From Planctobacterium marinum (GTDB lineage Bacteria; Pseudomonadota; Gammaproteobacteria; Enterobacterales; Alteromonadaceae): a stretch of 64,000 nucleotides of DNA. Of the stretch, positions 45,190 to 53,485 are shown piece after piece (position 1 is the stretch's first letter; the number at the start of each line of letters is the position of its first letter). Location: NCBI RefSeq assembly GCF_036322805.1, contig NZ_AP027272.1:558001-622000 (forward strand). Reading direction: 5' to 3'. Below the pieces are notes generated by a model. It worked only from the letters and a program-made list of their open reading frames with translations. It was not told where the DNA came from and did not search any database. A program made the translations under genes and the position numbers.

Positions 45190-46589
45190 ATGTCTGAGGG
45201 AAATGTTAGCGCCGATAATTTTACCGAAATAAAACTCAATGAAGGCGTTTTATGGGGATATCAAACTCAACGTTCACTAACCTATTTCAATATTGGCAGG
45301 CACTGCTTTGAAGATAGTTTTATTGACGCTCTTGTGACAATCAAACGGGCTGCCGCTCAAATTAACTTCGCTGAAGGGCACTTAAGTAAATTACAATACA
45401 AGGCCATTTTCTTTGCCTGTAAGTTAATATTAAAAGGGCACTATCGTGATCAGTTTCCACTTAGGATTTGGCAAACAGGATCCGGAACTCAAACCAATAT
45501 GAATGTGAATGAGGTGATAGCTTCACTTGCTAGCGCCCATATCTCTGAACAGGTTAAAGTGCAAAAATTACATGCATTGGAAAACATTCACCCCAACGAT
45601 CATATCAATATGTCGCAATCGTCAAACGATGTATTCCCCAGTGCTATGCATATTGTCGTTGCGCAGCAAACAACGCAAAAACTGTTACCCGCGCTTAACA
45701 AACTTTGTCGGTATTTGGTGGATAAGCAAATGGAATTCAAAGGTATTTCGACGGTGGGAAGAACTCATTTAATGGATGCAATTCCCTTGCCTGCAGGGGC
45801 GTTATTATCGGCATATCTAAATCAGTTGGAACACGCCAAAGTTGAAATTTTGGCAAGTTTGCAATATGTCTTCAAATTAGCTTTGGGGGGCACTGCTGTT
45901 GGATCCGGCGCTAACGCATCTCCAACGTTTGGTGAGCAGGTCATTGGCAGCCTGGCAAAACACTATAATTTACCATTTAAACAGCATGACAATCTCTATG
46001 CCGCAGTGTCTGGAGAATATGCACTGCTGCAATATAGCGCATCACTTAAACTTTTAGCATCGGTATTATTTAAATTTTCCAATGATTTTCGTTTGTTGGG
46101 AAGTGGCCCTCGCTGTGGCTTTAATGAATGGCATTTACCCGCCAATGAAGCCGGCAGTTCGATTATGCCGGGGAAAGTGAATCCGACCCAATGTGAGGCC
46201 TTAAGTATGGTTTGTATGCAGGTAATTGGCAACGATCTAACTGTATCACTTGCCGCCTCTGGCGGGCAGTTACAGCTGAATACCTATCGCCCGGTTATTA
46301 TTCATAATGTAATGGAAAGTATTGAGCTATTGTCTGATGCAATGATGTCTTTTTCAGAAATTGCCTTCGTGATTTGACGCTGAACAATGCACAAATCGAA
46401 ATAAATATGATGAATAACTTGTCCTCCATTACGCTATTGGCACCAGAAATTGGTTATGACATAGCAGCTTCCATAGTTAAAGACGCAAAGCAACGACACC
46501 TATCTCTGGCTGAGTCAGCCGAATCCTTGGGCTTATTTAGTATCGATGATTTTGAGGTGTTACTAAAGCACAAACTTAGCCAACAATAA
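45190..46589 (+). pseudogene. fumC: Class II fumarate hydratase with -1 frameshift
   Basis: Fumarase C hydrates fumarate to malate. The first frame (45190-46377) carries [10 protein letters not shown], the substrate signature [13 protein letters not shown] and [15 protein letters not shown], and runs 395 residues before a TGA. The missing C-terminal domain continues in another frame to 46589 ([15 protein letters not shown], then LLAPEIGYDIAASIVK). The frames join at the T5 run 46350-46354, where a -1 slip gives SFFRNCLRD, as expected for FumC. Together they give about 466 residues, the normal length. It may be a sequencing slip, a decayed gene, or true frameshifting. It is an accessory copy at the end of a run of small ORFs. 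Confidence 0.85.
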
Positions 46590-47007
46590 ATAGGGTTACT
46601 AATTGCTATTAGAATAGTTCGAGAGATTTCTGCTCGCTAATAATCATAGCTTCCCTTTTTCTTCACCTTTGGAAACAGGTTGCGGTTTTAGCCCCTCAAA
46701 CTAAAGGTCAACTGCTCCATTAGGAAGGGGCATTACTCATGCATATGTTCGATATCGAACCAACAGAAATCAATTGTTATATTATGCTAGCAATCTTCTC
46801 ATCAAGATCAGAAGCCAACTATGTTAACTAGCAATGGAAGAGTAGGAAAATCAACTTCAGGTAATCTTGAATGATTTGAGGGGTAGTAAAATCAGAATTA
46901 TTTCATTGTTTGTTGGCCTTCAATGTCCAAACTCCATCCCATAAAAAGGGGAGCACTTTTCTACCATACTGAGCATAGCTTGTTTGAGTGCTGACTCTGA
47001 TAGTTAC
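46590..47007. other. Gene-poor spacer with a palindrome
   Basis: About 400 AT-rich bases follow the fumarase. It contains the perfect 14-base palindrome at 46747-46760 and otherwise no gene I can support. Confidence 0.4.
46747..46760. repeat. Perfect 14-base palindrome
   Basis: GTTCGATATCGAAC reads the same on both strands. It sits alone in a gene-poor spacer about 260 bases before the next ORF and may be an operator or chance. Confidence 0.35.
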
Positions 47008-47175
47008 ATGGAAAAACAGCTTTTCTCTATCCCTGTTAAGAGAAGTAGGGATGAAGTCCTTAATTCAGCGCTAGATAAAATAAAACTGTTCAGTTCGCTT
47101 GAGGCTCAACAAATGAAAGCCCTATTCAAAGAAGAAAGGCACAAGCACCCAAGGCGCTACTGTGCCCGCTCATGA
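47008..47175 (+). CDS. Small hypothetical ORF upstream of nhaA, 55 residues
   Basis: The ORF starts MEKQLFSIPVKRSRDEVLNS and is basic and helical. An in-frame TTG at 46984 could extend it. Its TGA overlaps the ATG of another tiny ORF (47172-47255, MTAKVNGIATKEQ) as ATGA, and that ORF is followed by the open frame leading to nhaA. No ribosome site is obvious. It may be a decayed gene remnant. Confidence 0.3.
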   Translation: MEKQLFSIPVKRSRDEVLNSALDKIKLFSSLEAQQMKALFKEERHKHPRRYCARS

Positions 47176-47484
47176 CAGCTAAAGTGAATGGCATTGCAAC
47201 GAAGGAACAGAAACCGAATAGCGTCGGCACGAAATTGCTGATGCTATCAGGTTAAATAAAAGGTGATGGTGGTTAATTTCAACGGATTCCGGATTGCTAG
47301 TTACATTTTGGCGAGTGACAAAATGAGTGGCGGAAGCAATCAAATATTGAAGTCTGTCGGAATTATCGGTGTAACGACAAGTTTGGCCTCGGTATGCCTT
47401 ATCAAATTTGCAAACTACAAATTGTCATTTTTTACGCCGGAATTTAGGCGCAGAGAATGTCAGAAATTACTGAGGAGTCAGAAC

Positions 47485-48876
47485 GTGATCAGGTTTAAAA
47501 AACTCACTAGTTGGCTAGTTGCAGATACCAGAGGGGGGGCGGCACAATTACCTCAGTCCCCCATTGATTGGTTGACGCATCCTACTGGTCGGTTTTTTAA
47601 GATTGAGGCCGCCGCCGGACTGGTATTGTTGTTTTTTACGTTGTTAGCGCTTTTTCTGGCTAATTCTCCATTTGGTCCAGATTTTGCGTCATTGTGGGCT
47701 ATTTCAATCGGTATCAATTTGGGTGATATAGCGTTTGAACGGTCTTTGCACGCATGGATAAATGATACCGTAATGACCCTCTTTTTCTTCCTGATAGCGC
47801 TAGAGTTAAAACGCGAGTTAGTATTGGGAGAATTGCGCAAACCCCGGTTAGCGATGTTATCTGTTTCAGCTGCGTTCGGCGGAATGGTTGTTCCCGCAGG
47901 GATTTATTTGTCGTTTCAATTTGGAGAAGTCGGACAGCACGGTTGGGGGACCGTTATGGCAACGGATACAGCTTTCGTTATTGGTTGTCTGGCGTTACTT
48001 GGCAAGCGTATTCCCAAAAGCTTGCGTGTTTTTATGTTGTCGTTGGCCATTGTGGATGATCTGGGTGCGATTATCGTTGTCGCATTGGGATACGGCAAAC
48101 AACTCGATCTTTTTTATATTGTTACCGCCTTGTCAGGCTTTGTAATGATTAAAGCTATGTCTCTGATCGGAATTCGCAGCATTGCTTTGTTTTTCATTGG
48201 CGGTGGCGTCATCTGGCTGTTGGTTGATGCTTCAGGTATACATCCAACAGTTACAGGTGTAATTCTGGGATTAATGACGCCCACGACAAAGTGGGTAAGT
48301 GCAGATCGGCTGCACCTGATTATGGATTCTGTAGTAGCCTATCCAACCGGTGATCAAAGGGCTGATCGCAGTGTTGATCGTGAAGTGCTGAAAACAGCCG
48401 AAGCTGCAGCTCGCGAAGCACTCTCTCCGGTTGAGCGACTAGAGTTTATATTGCATCCTTGGGTAGGTTTTGTTGTCATGCCACTATTTGCATTCTCCAA
48501 TGCTGGCGTCCCGTTGGCGATGGGGGAGCTCTCAGGGGCAATCGGTACAGCCGTTTTTATTGCTTTTGTGCTAGGCAAACCCTTGGGAGTATGCTTGTTT
48601 AGCTGGCTTGCTGTGCGCTTGAAGATAGCTGTGCTACCAACAGATTTACCTTGGTTGATGATTGCAGGAGGGGGAATGCTGGCGGGTATTGGTTTTACCA
48701 TGGCTATGTTTATTGCAAACCTGGCCTACAGTATCGAAAATATTAATACCGCAAAACTAGGTATACTCTCTGCATCTCTGTTCTCTGCACTAATCGGTTT
48801 AATTGTGTTATGGATAGCTATTCGGGTTGAAAACCCCGCGCGCGATGATTTCACTAAACAGGTAAAGGCTCGTTAA
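47485..48876 (+). CDS. nhaA: NhaA-type Na+/H+ antiporter
   Basis: This inner-membrane antiporter exports Na+ in exchange for protons under salt or alkaline stress. The 463-residue product has the transport-site segment LAIVDDLGAIIVVALGYG with the paired Asp, MATDTAFVIGCLALLGKR before it, and MPLFAFSNAGVPL and FTMAMFIANLAY near the end. A GTG at 47485 with GGAG 7 bases upstream is chosen; the frame is open back to 47263, but that 74-residue extension has no family counterpart. An unusually long hydrophilic loop (DQRADRSVDREVLKTAEAAA) occurs before the last helices. It lies in the stress island between small ORFs and a Crp-like remnant. Confidence 0.93.
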   Translation: MIRFKKLTSWLVADTRGGAAQLPQSPIDWLTHPTGRFFKIEAAAGLVLLFFTLLALFLANSPFGPDFASLWAISIGINLGDIAFERSLHAWINDTVMTLFFFLIALELKRELVLGELRKPRLAMLSVSAAFGGMVVPAGIYLSFQFGEVGQHGWGTVMATDTAFVIGCLALLGKRIPKSLRVFMLSLAIVDDLGAIIVVALGYGKQLDLFYIVTALSGFVMIKAMSLIGIRSIALFFIGGGVIWLLVDASGIHPTVTGVILGLMTPTTKWVSADRLHLIMDSVVAYPTGDQRADRSVDREVLKTAEAAAREALSPVERLEFILHPWVGFVVMPLFAFSNAGVPLAMGELSGAIGTAVFIAFVLGKPLGVCLFSWLAVRLKIAVLPTDLPWLMIAGGGMLAGIGFTMAMFIANLAYSIENINTAKLGILSASLFSALIGLIVLWIAIRVENPARDDFTKQVKAR

Positions 48877-49236
48877 AACTTAAGCCCCGATGGAATTACA
48901 GGGATAAGCTTAATGTTGAAAATAGTCAACAGGCGGATTTTTTCAAACATCATGGCTAATGGCTATCTAAAACTTGAGGTTCTGTAAGTGTTTCAAAAAT
49001 CCGATGTGTTGGTTTAACTGCAACTGCACGTTTAATATAACTTCTCGTATGTACGCCAGCGAACATACATAAAATGCGCCTTAGTGTAAGTTTGTACTCG
49101 TTGGTAGCACATTGAATAGGCAGATTAGAGATTAAATTTCCTGGTAATTTCATTTGAATTGCAACTTTTCAGAGTTTTCTCCCTATGCAATGAGTTATCA
49201 CCAAAGGTAATTTAAAATTTAGGGTATTCGAATAAA
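48877..49236. other. Spacer with a Crp-like 3' remnant
   Basis: About 360 bases lie between nhaA and the second Crp-like gene. It contains the remnant at 48924-48959 and presumably the promoter of the regulator at 49237. Nothing else is recognised. Confidence 0.5.
48924..48959 (+). pseudogene. 3' remnant of a Crp/Fnr-like regulator gene
   Basis: The frame here reads SQQADFFKHHG then TAA. This matches the tail SHQEDFFKHHGHW of the regulator at 43334, and the DNA similarity extends into the bases after the stop (catggcnaatggc-like). No upstream part of a Crp gene is present before it; nhaA is there instead. It looks like the scar of a recombination or duplication event. Confidence 0.6.
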
Positions 49237-49935
49237 ATGAATGAACCAATACTCAATAGGCTTTTAAATGGGCTATCAGAAGATAGCAAAAAGCGGATAT
49301 TTAAACATTTGAAACGAGCCAATCTTCCCCTTGGGAAAGTGTTATATGAAGCTGGACAGGCAGTATCATGTGTCACCTTTCCTGCGAATTGCATTGTATC
49401 ATTGTTAAACTACACGGTTGATGGTGCGAGCGCAGAGATTTCTGTGGTGGGTAATGAGGGCGTTGTGGGTATCGCAGTTTTTATGGGAGGCGAAAGTACC
49501 CCTAATAGAGCAGTTGTACAAAGCGCAGGATGGGCGTGGCAATTACCTGCTCAAATATTAAGAGAAGAATTCAATGGTTGCCAACACACAAGAATGATGT
49601 TGTTACGCTATACCCAGGCTCTAATTGCTCAAATGGCACAAACAGCAATATGTAACCGCCATCATAGTATCGACCAGCAATTGTGTCGTTGGTTGTTATT
49701 GTCACTGGATAGATTAACAGGAAATGAACTAACCATGACGCAAGAACTGATTGCCAATATGCTGGGGGTGCGTCGTGAGGGGGTAACTGAAGCGGCAGGC
49801 AAACTGCAGAGGCTTGGAATCATCCATTATAAACGTGGGCACATTGAAGTATTAGATAGAGTAAAACTTCAGATGCTGTGTTGCGAGTGTTATGAAGTTG
49901 TTAAGCACGAGACAGATAGGTTAGAAGCGTATTAA
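49237..49935 (+). CDS. Crp/Fnr-family transcriptional regulator 2 (stress-island type)
   Basis: This 232-residue regulator has a CRP-like sensor (VTFPANCIVSLLNYTVDGASAEISVVGNEGVVG) and a winged helix (MTQELIANMLGVRREGVTEAAGKLQRLGII). A C-terminal CCECYEVVKHETD segment with a cysteine pair ends it. It lacks the cAMP-contact residues of CRP. It is a paralogue of the regulator at 43334 and lies 116 bases upstream of hflK. Such regulators control stress, nitrogen oxide or redox genes in other proteobacteria; the target set here is unknown. Confidence 0.9.
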   Translation: MNEPILNRLLNGLSEDSKKRIFKHLKRANLPLGKVLYEAGQAVSCVTFPANCIVSLLNYTVDGASAEISVVGNEGVVGIAVFMGGESTPNRAVVQSAGWAWQLPAQILREEFNGCQHTRMMLLRYTQALIAQMAQTAICNRHHSIDQQLCRWLLLSLDRLTGNELTMTQELIANMLGVRREGVTEAAGKLQRLGIIHYKRGHIEVLDRVKLQMLCCECYEVVKHETDRLEAY

Positions 49936-50051
49936 ATAAAATATATCAAAAATTCAATTCACAACATGTTAGCCGAATGGTGTTCAGTCAGTGATTTACA
50001 GTTACTGCACCTCTCCTAACGAATATTCGTACCCAAATAGGAGTGATTGCA

Positions 50052-51143
50052 ATGACAAATGACAATAAGCCATCGGGTGATCCGTGGCGTAATCCAAAAA
50101 ACTCACCGCCAGACCTCGATCAACTGATAAAGTCCATGATTAATCGTTTGAAATCGTTCTTGCCGGGTGGACAGTGGGGGGGGATTAAGTTTGTTTTGTT
50201 GGTAATTCTGATAGTCGTTACTGGCTGGCATTCTGTTTATACGGTCCCCAGCGACTCGGTTGCTGTTGTTTTACGCTTTGGTAAATATGTTGGTCAAACT
50301 ACTCCGGGACTTCATTTTAAGTTTCCATTTTTCATTGACGTTGTACGCGTGGTTCCGGTTAAACGTCAGTTAAAACAAGAGTTTGGCTTTTTAACGCGTA
50401 ACACTGCTGATAGAACAGTTTCGTCCCGCAATGGTGACATGGAAGAAACCATTCGCAAGTTTAACTCTCAGAACGAAACTCAAATGGTCACTGGTGACTT
50501 AAATGCGGCCTTGGTTGAATGGGTCGTGCAATATCGTATATCAGATCCTGTGAAATACCTCTTTGAAGTTCGACAGCCGGGTGAAACTTTGCGTTACGTT
50601 TCAGAATCGATAATGCGTGAAGTCGTGGGTGACAGGACCGTCGATGAGGTGATCACCATTGGTCGTCAGGAAATTGAGTTTATAGCACTACTGAAAATGC
50701 AAGAGACATCGACGAAATATGCCATGGGGCTGAGTATTGATCAGGTGCAATTGAAAAATATTAACCCTCCGAATCAGGTGCAGGAGTCGTTTAATGAGGT
50801 TAATCAAGCCCAACAAGAAAAAGAAAAGTTAATCAATGAGGCTAGAAGGGACTACAACAAAGTGATCCCTCTAGCAGAAGGTGAGAAGGATCAGCGCATT
50901 AGAGAAGCTGATGGATACCGGCTCAGGCGGGTAAATGAAGCTTTAGGCGATACTGCAAGGTTTAATGCGATATTGAGCGAATACTTAGATGCCCCTGAGG
51001 TAACAAAACGCAGAATATATATTGAAACAATGCAAACAGTCCTACCTAAAGTTAAACAAAAAGTTGTTTTGGACAGCGAAATGAACGGCATCTTTCCGTT
51101 TTTGAACCTCAATGAAAAAGTGAGTATGCCCGATGGAAAATAA
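50052..51143 (+). CDS. hflK: HflK-like SPFH membrane protein
   Basis: HflK forms a ring with HflC around the FtsH protease and modulates its activity. The 363-residue product has a proline-rich start (PWRNPKNSPPDLDQLIKSM), one transmembrane helix (about 50-70, VLLVILIVVTGWHSVYTVPSDSVAV) and an SPFH domain (FGKYVGQTTPGLHFKFPFFIDVVRVVPV). A long coiled coil follows (EVNQAQQEKEKLINEARRDYN). The ATG at 50052 has TAGGAG 8 bases upstream. hflC overlaps its end by 11 bases. The pair lies outside the usual hfq-hflX-hflKC order, so it is probably an accessory copy. Confidence 0.92.
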   Translation: MTNDNKPSGDPWRNPKNSPPDLDQLIKSMINRLKSFLPGGQWGGIKFVLLVILIVVTGWHSVYTVPSDSVAVVLRFGKYVGQTTPGLHFKFPFFIDVVRVVPVKRQLKQEFGFLTRNTADRTVSSRNGDMEETIRKFNSQNETQMVTGDLNAALVEWVVQYRISDPVKYLFEVRQPGETLRYVSESIMREVVGDRTVDEVITIGRQEIEFIALLKMQETSTKYAMGLSIDQVQLKNINPPNQVQESFNEVNQAQQEKEKLINEARRDYNKVIPLAEGEKDQRIREADGYRLRRVNEALGDTARFNAILSEYLDAPEVTKRRIYIETMQTVLPKVKQKVVLDSEMNGIFPFLNLNEKVSMPDGK

Positions 51144-52098
51144 ACATAAAATTGTCCCCGCCGTCATTTTTATTGTCGCGCTAGTTACTTTTATTGCGCA
51201 GAGTGCACTATATACGGTTTCGGAAATCGAGCAGGTTATTATCACTCAATTTGGTAAACCCATTGGTGATCCTATCGCTAACGCGGGCTTAAAGTTTAAG
51301 CTCCCTTTTATTCAAGAAGTCAATGCTATCGAAAAAAGGGTTCTTGAGTGGGATGGGAGTCCTTCAGATATGCCCACCAAAGACAAATTATACATTTCGG
51401 TGGACCTTTTTGCGCGATGGCGAATTGTTGACCCCTTGCAATATTTCTTGCGCTTGCGGGACGAAATGAGCGCCCAGTCTCGACTTGATGATATTTTGGG
51501 CAGCGAAACAAGAAATGCAGTGGCAAAACATAAGCTCATAGAAATAATCAGAACAACTAAAGATCGTGTTCCTGAGCTTGAACAGGTAATGATTGGTGAC
51601 GAAAATTCACCTACAATAGGAAAGCTGGTTCCGATTCAGAAAGGTAGAAAAGTAATTGAATCTGAAATATTGGAGGCTGCAGCGACCAAGGTAGAAGTAT
51701 TTGGCATTGAACTGCTTGATATTCGTTTCAAGCGAATCAACTACAATGCTAGTGTAAAACCTAAAATATATGATCGAATGATCAGTGAGCGACGTCAGAT
51801 AGCGGAACGATTCTTGTCAGAGGGAAAAGGCGAAGCGGCGAGGATAATGGGGGATCGCGTAAGAGAACTCAGCCGCATTCAATCTGAAGCGTATCAAAAA
51901 GTTGAAGAAATTCGTGGTGAAGCTGATGCCACAGCGGCACAAATTTATGCTGCATCTTATAATCAAAGCTCAGAAGCGAGAGCATTGTTCGAGTTTACTC
52001 GCACAATGACCGCTTATAACGACATAATCGATAAAAACACTCTCTTGCTCATGTCTTCAGACATTGAACTCTACAGACCTTTAAAAGGTATAGAATAA
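51133..52098 (+). CDS. hflC: HflC-like SPFH membrane protein
   Basis: HflC is the partner of HflK in the HflKC/FtsH complex of the inner membrane. The 321-residue product has one N-terminal helix (VPAVIFIVALVTFIAQSALYTV), an SPFH domain (EQVIITQFGKPIGDPIANAGLKFKLPFIQEVNAI) and a helical coiled-coil tail rich in EAARIMGDRVRELSRIQSEA. Its ATG lies 11 bases inside hflK, so the two are translationally coupled. A small ORF follows 90 bases later. Confidence 0.93.
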   Translation: MENKHKIVPAVIFIVALVTFIAQSALYTVSEIEQVIITQFGKPIGDPIANAGLKFKLPFIQEVNAIEKRVLEWDGSPSDMPTKDKLYISVDLFARWRIVDPLQYFLRLRDEMSAQSRLDDILGSETRNAVAKHKLIEIIRTTKDRVPELEQVMIGDENSPTIGKLVPIQKGRKVIESEILEAAATKVEVFGIELLDIRFKRINYNASVKPKIYDRMISERRQIAERFLSEGKGEAARIMGDRVRELSRIQSEAYQKVEEIRGEADATAAQIYAASYNQSSEARALFEFTRTMTAYNDIIDKNTLLLMSSDIELYRPLKGIE

Positions 52099-52187
52099 GG
52101 TGAGCTAAGCTATGTTGACCAATAACATATTTGCAAAGGCCATAATCAACTTTCCAAATCAACCAAACACGTTTCTAAGGAAAATTT

Positions 52188-52370
52188 ATGAATGATGACC
52201 AAGAGCAAAGCATCATGTCACATTATGACATAACACGTTCAATTGAAACTGTTTATCACTTTCAAGGGCACAAATATCAAAAATTAGATGATGCTGTTGC
52301 CTATGCAAAAATAATCGAAAATCAATTTCGTAAAGTCAATAATACTGAATCCAAAAACAATAGGGAATAA
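52188..52370 (+). CDS. Small hypothetical protein, 60 residues
   Basis: I do not recognise this polar protein. It starts MNDDQEQSIMSHYDITRSIE and has an aromatic, helical middle (TVYHFQGHKYQKLDDAVAYAKII). AAGGAAAA lies 4 bases before the ATG, a good ribosome site. It follows hflC in the same direction and may be part of the same accessory operon. Confidence 0.55.
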   Translation: MNDDQEQSIMSHYDITRSIETVYHFQGHKYQKLDDAVAYAKIIENQFRKVNNTESKNNRE

Positions 52371-52436
52371 TTGTTTTAGCAAGCTACCAGTGCTTTCTTA
52401 TCTTTAAGTTACTGATATTTAAGTAAAATATAAAAA

Positions 52437-53300
52437 TTATTCCAAATTCTGGATCTGCTCGCGCATCTGCTCAATCAGTACCTTTAACTCCACTGCGGAT
52501 TGGGTAATGTCGGCGTTGATGGATTTGGAGCCCAGAGTGTTAGATTCGCGGTTGAATTCCTGCATCATAAAATCAAGGCGTCGGCCGCAGGCACCGCCTT
52601 TTTTCATTATCTTTTGGGTTTCGGCAACGTGCGCTTTTAATCTGTCTAGTTCTTCGGCTACGTCCAGTTTTTGTGCCAGCATCACCATTTCTTGTTCAAC
52701 GCGGGTTTCTTCCAGCTCTACTTTAGCCTCTTCGAAACGGGCGATGAGTTTGTCTTTTTGCCACTGGATCACTTCCGGCATGTGAGCTGAGACTTTGTCT
52801 ACTTCGGCAACTATGGCATCAAGACGCTGATTGATCATGGCGTCGATGGCTTTGCCTTCACTGGCACGAGCTTGCAGGAAGTCTTGCAGAGCTTCATCGA
52901 GGCCAATTAATAACGCGTTTTGAATGGCGTCCATGTCGGTTTCTTCGGTGGCCACCACGCCAGGCCAGCGCAGAATGTCTACCGGATTAACTCCTGTTGA
53001 TTGACCGTGAGACTGTACCCAGTCGGCTGCCGATAATAGCTGTTTCGCCAGGTCTTTGTTCAGGGTGATATTATTCACCGCGGCATCTTCAGTATTGAAG
53101 CGCAAAGCACACTCCACCTTACCGCGGGCAAGTTTGGCGCGAAAGCGTTCTCTAAGCACAGGCTCAAGACCTCGGAATTGCTCAGGGAGACGGAAATAAG
53201 TTTCCAAAAAACGCTGATTCACAGAGCGGATTTCCCAAACTGCGGTGCCCCAATCGGCTTTGATTTCTTTGCGGGCGAAGGCGGTCATACTGTGGATCAT
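52437..53300 (-). CDS. yicC: YicC-family endoribonuclease
   Basis: This 287-residue protein matches E. coli YicC, which takes part in RNA turnover. It shows MIHSMTAFARKE at the start, WEIRSVNQRFLETYFRLPE, and the C-terminal DUF1732 end GACGRRLDFMMQEFNRESNTLGSKS. It is divergent from the S9 peptidase gene. The order yicC then rph is widely conserved in gammaproteobacteria; here an S9 peptidase gene is inserted between them. Confidence 0.95.
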   Translation of the reverse strand: MIHSMTAFARKEIKADWGTAVWEIRSVNQRFLETYFRLPEQFRGLEPVLRERFRAKLARGKVECALRFNTEDAAVNNITLNKDLAKQLLSAADWVQSHGQSTGVNPVDILRWPGVVATEETDMDAIQNALLIGLDEALQDFLQARASEGKAIDAMINQRLDAIVAEVDKVSAHMPEVIQWQKDKLIARFEEAKVELEETRVEQEMVMLAQKLDVAEELDRLKAHVAETQKIMKKGGACGRRLDFMMQEFNRESNTLGSKSINADITQSAVELKVLIEQMREQIQNLE

Positions 53301-53485
53301 AATTCTCTACTTCTACTTTGAAATGGCGAATTGCCTATATTATCTGAAAAATGTTGTCCCTCAAACCTCGTCTTGTTGTCTCATTTATAATATTGATTGT
53401 CCTGAATTTGAAATGTAACAGATTGTGTATCGCGAGGGCCTGACGTAGACTTGAGTTTTTTATTGGGCAAGCAAAGGAGACTTAT

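Noticed and set aside
47263-47484. N-terminal extension of nhaA from an in-frame GTG
   Set aside because: The extra 74 residues have no counterpart in NhaA, and a GTG at 47485 has an excellent ribosome site.
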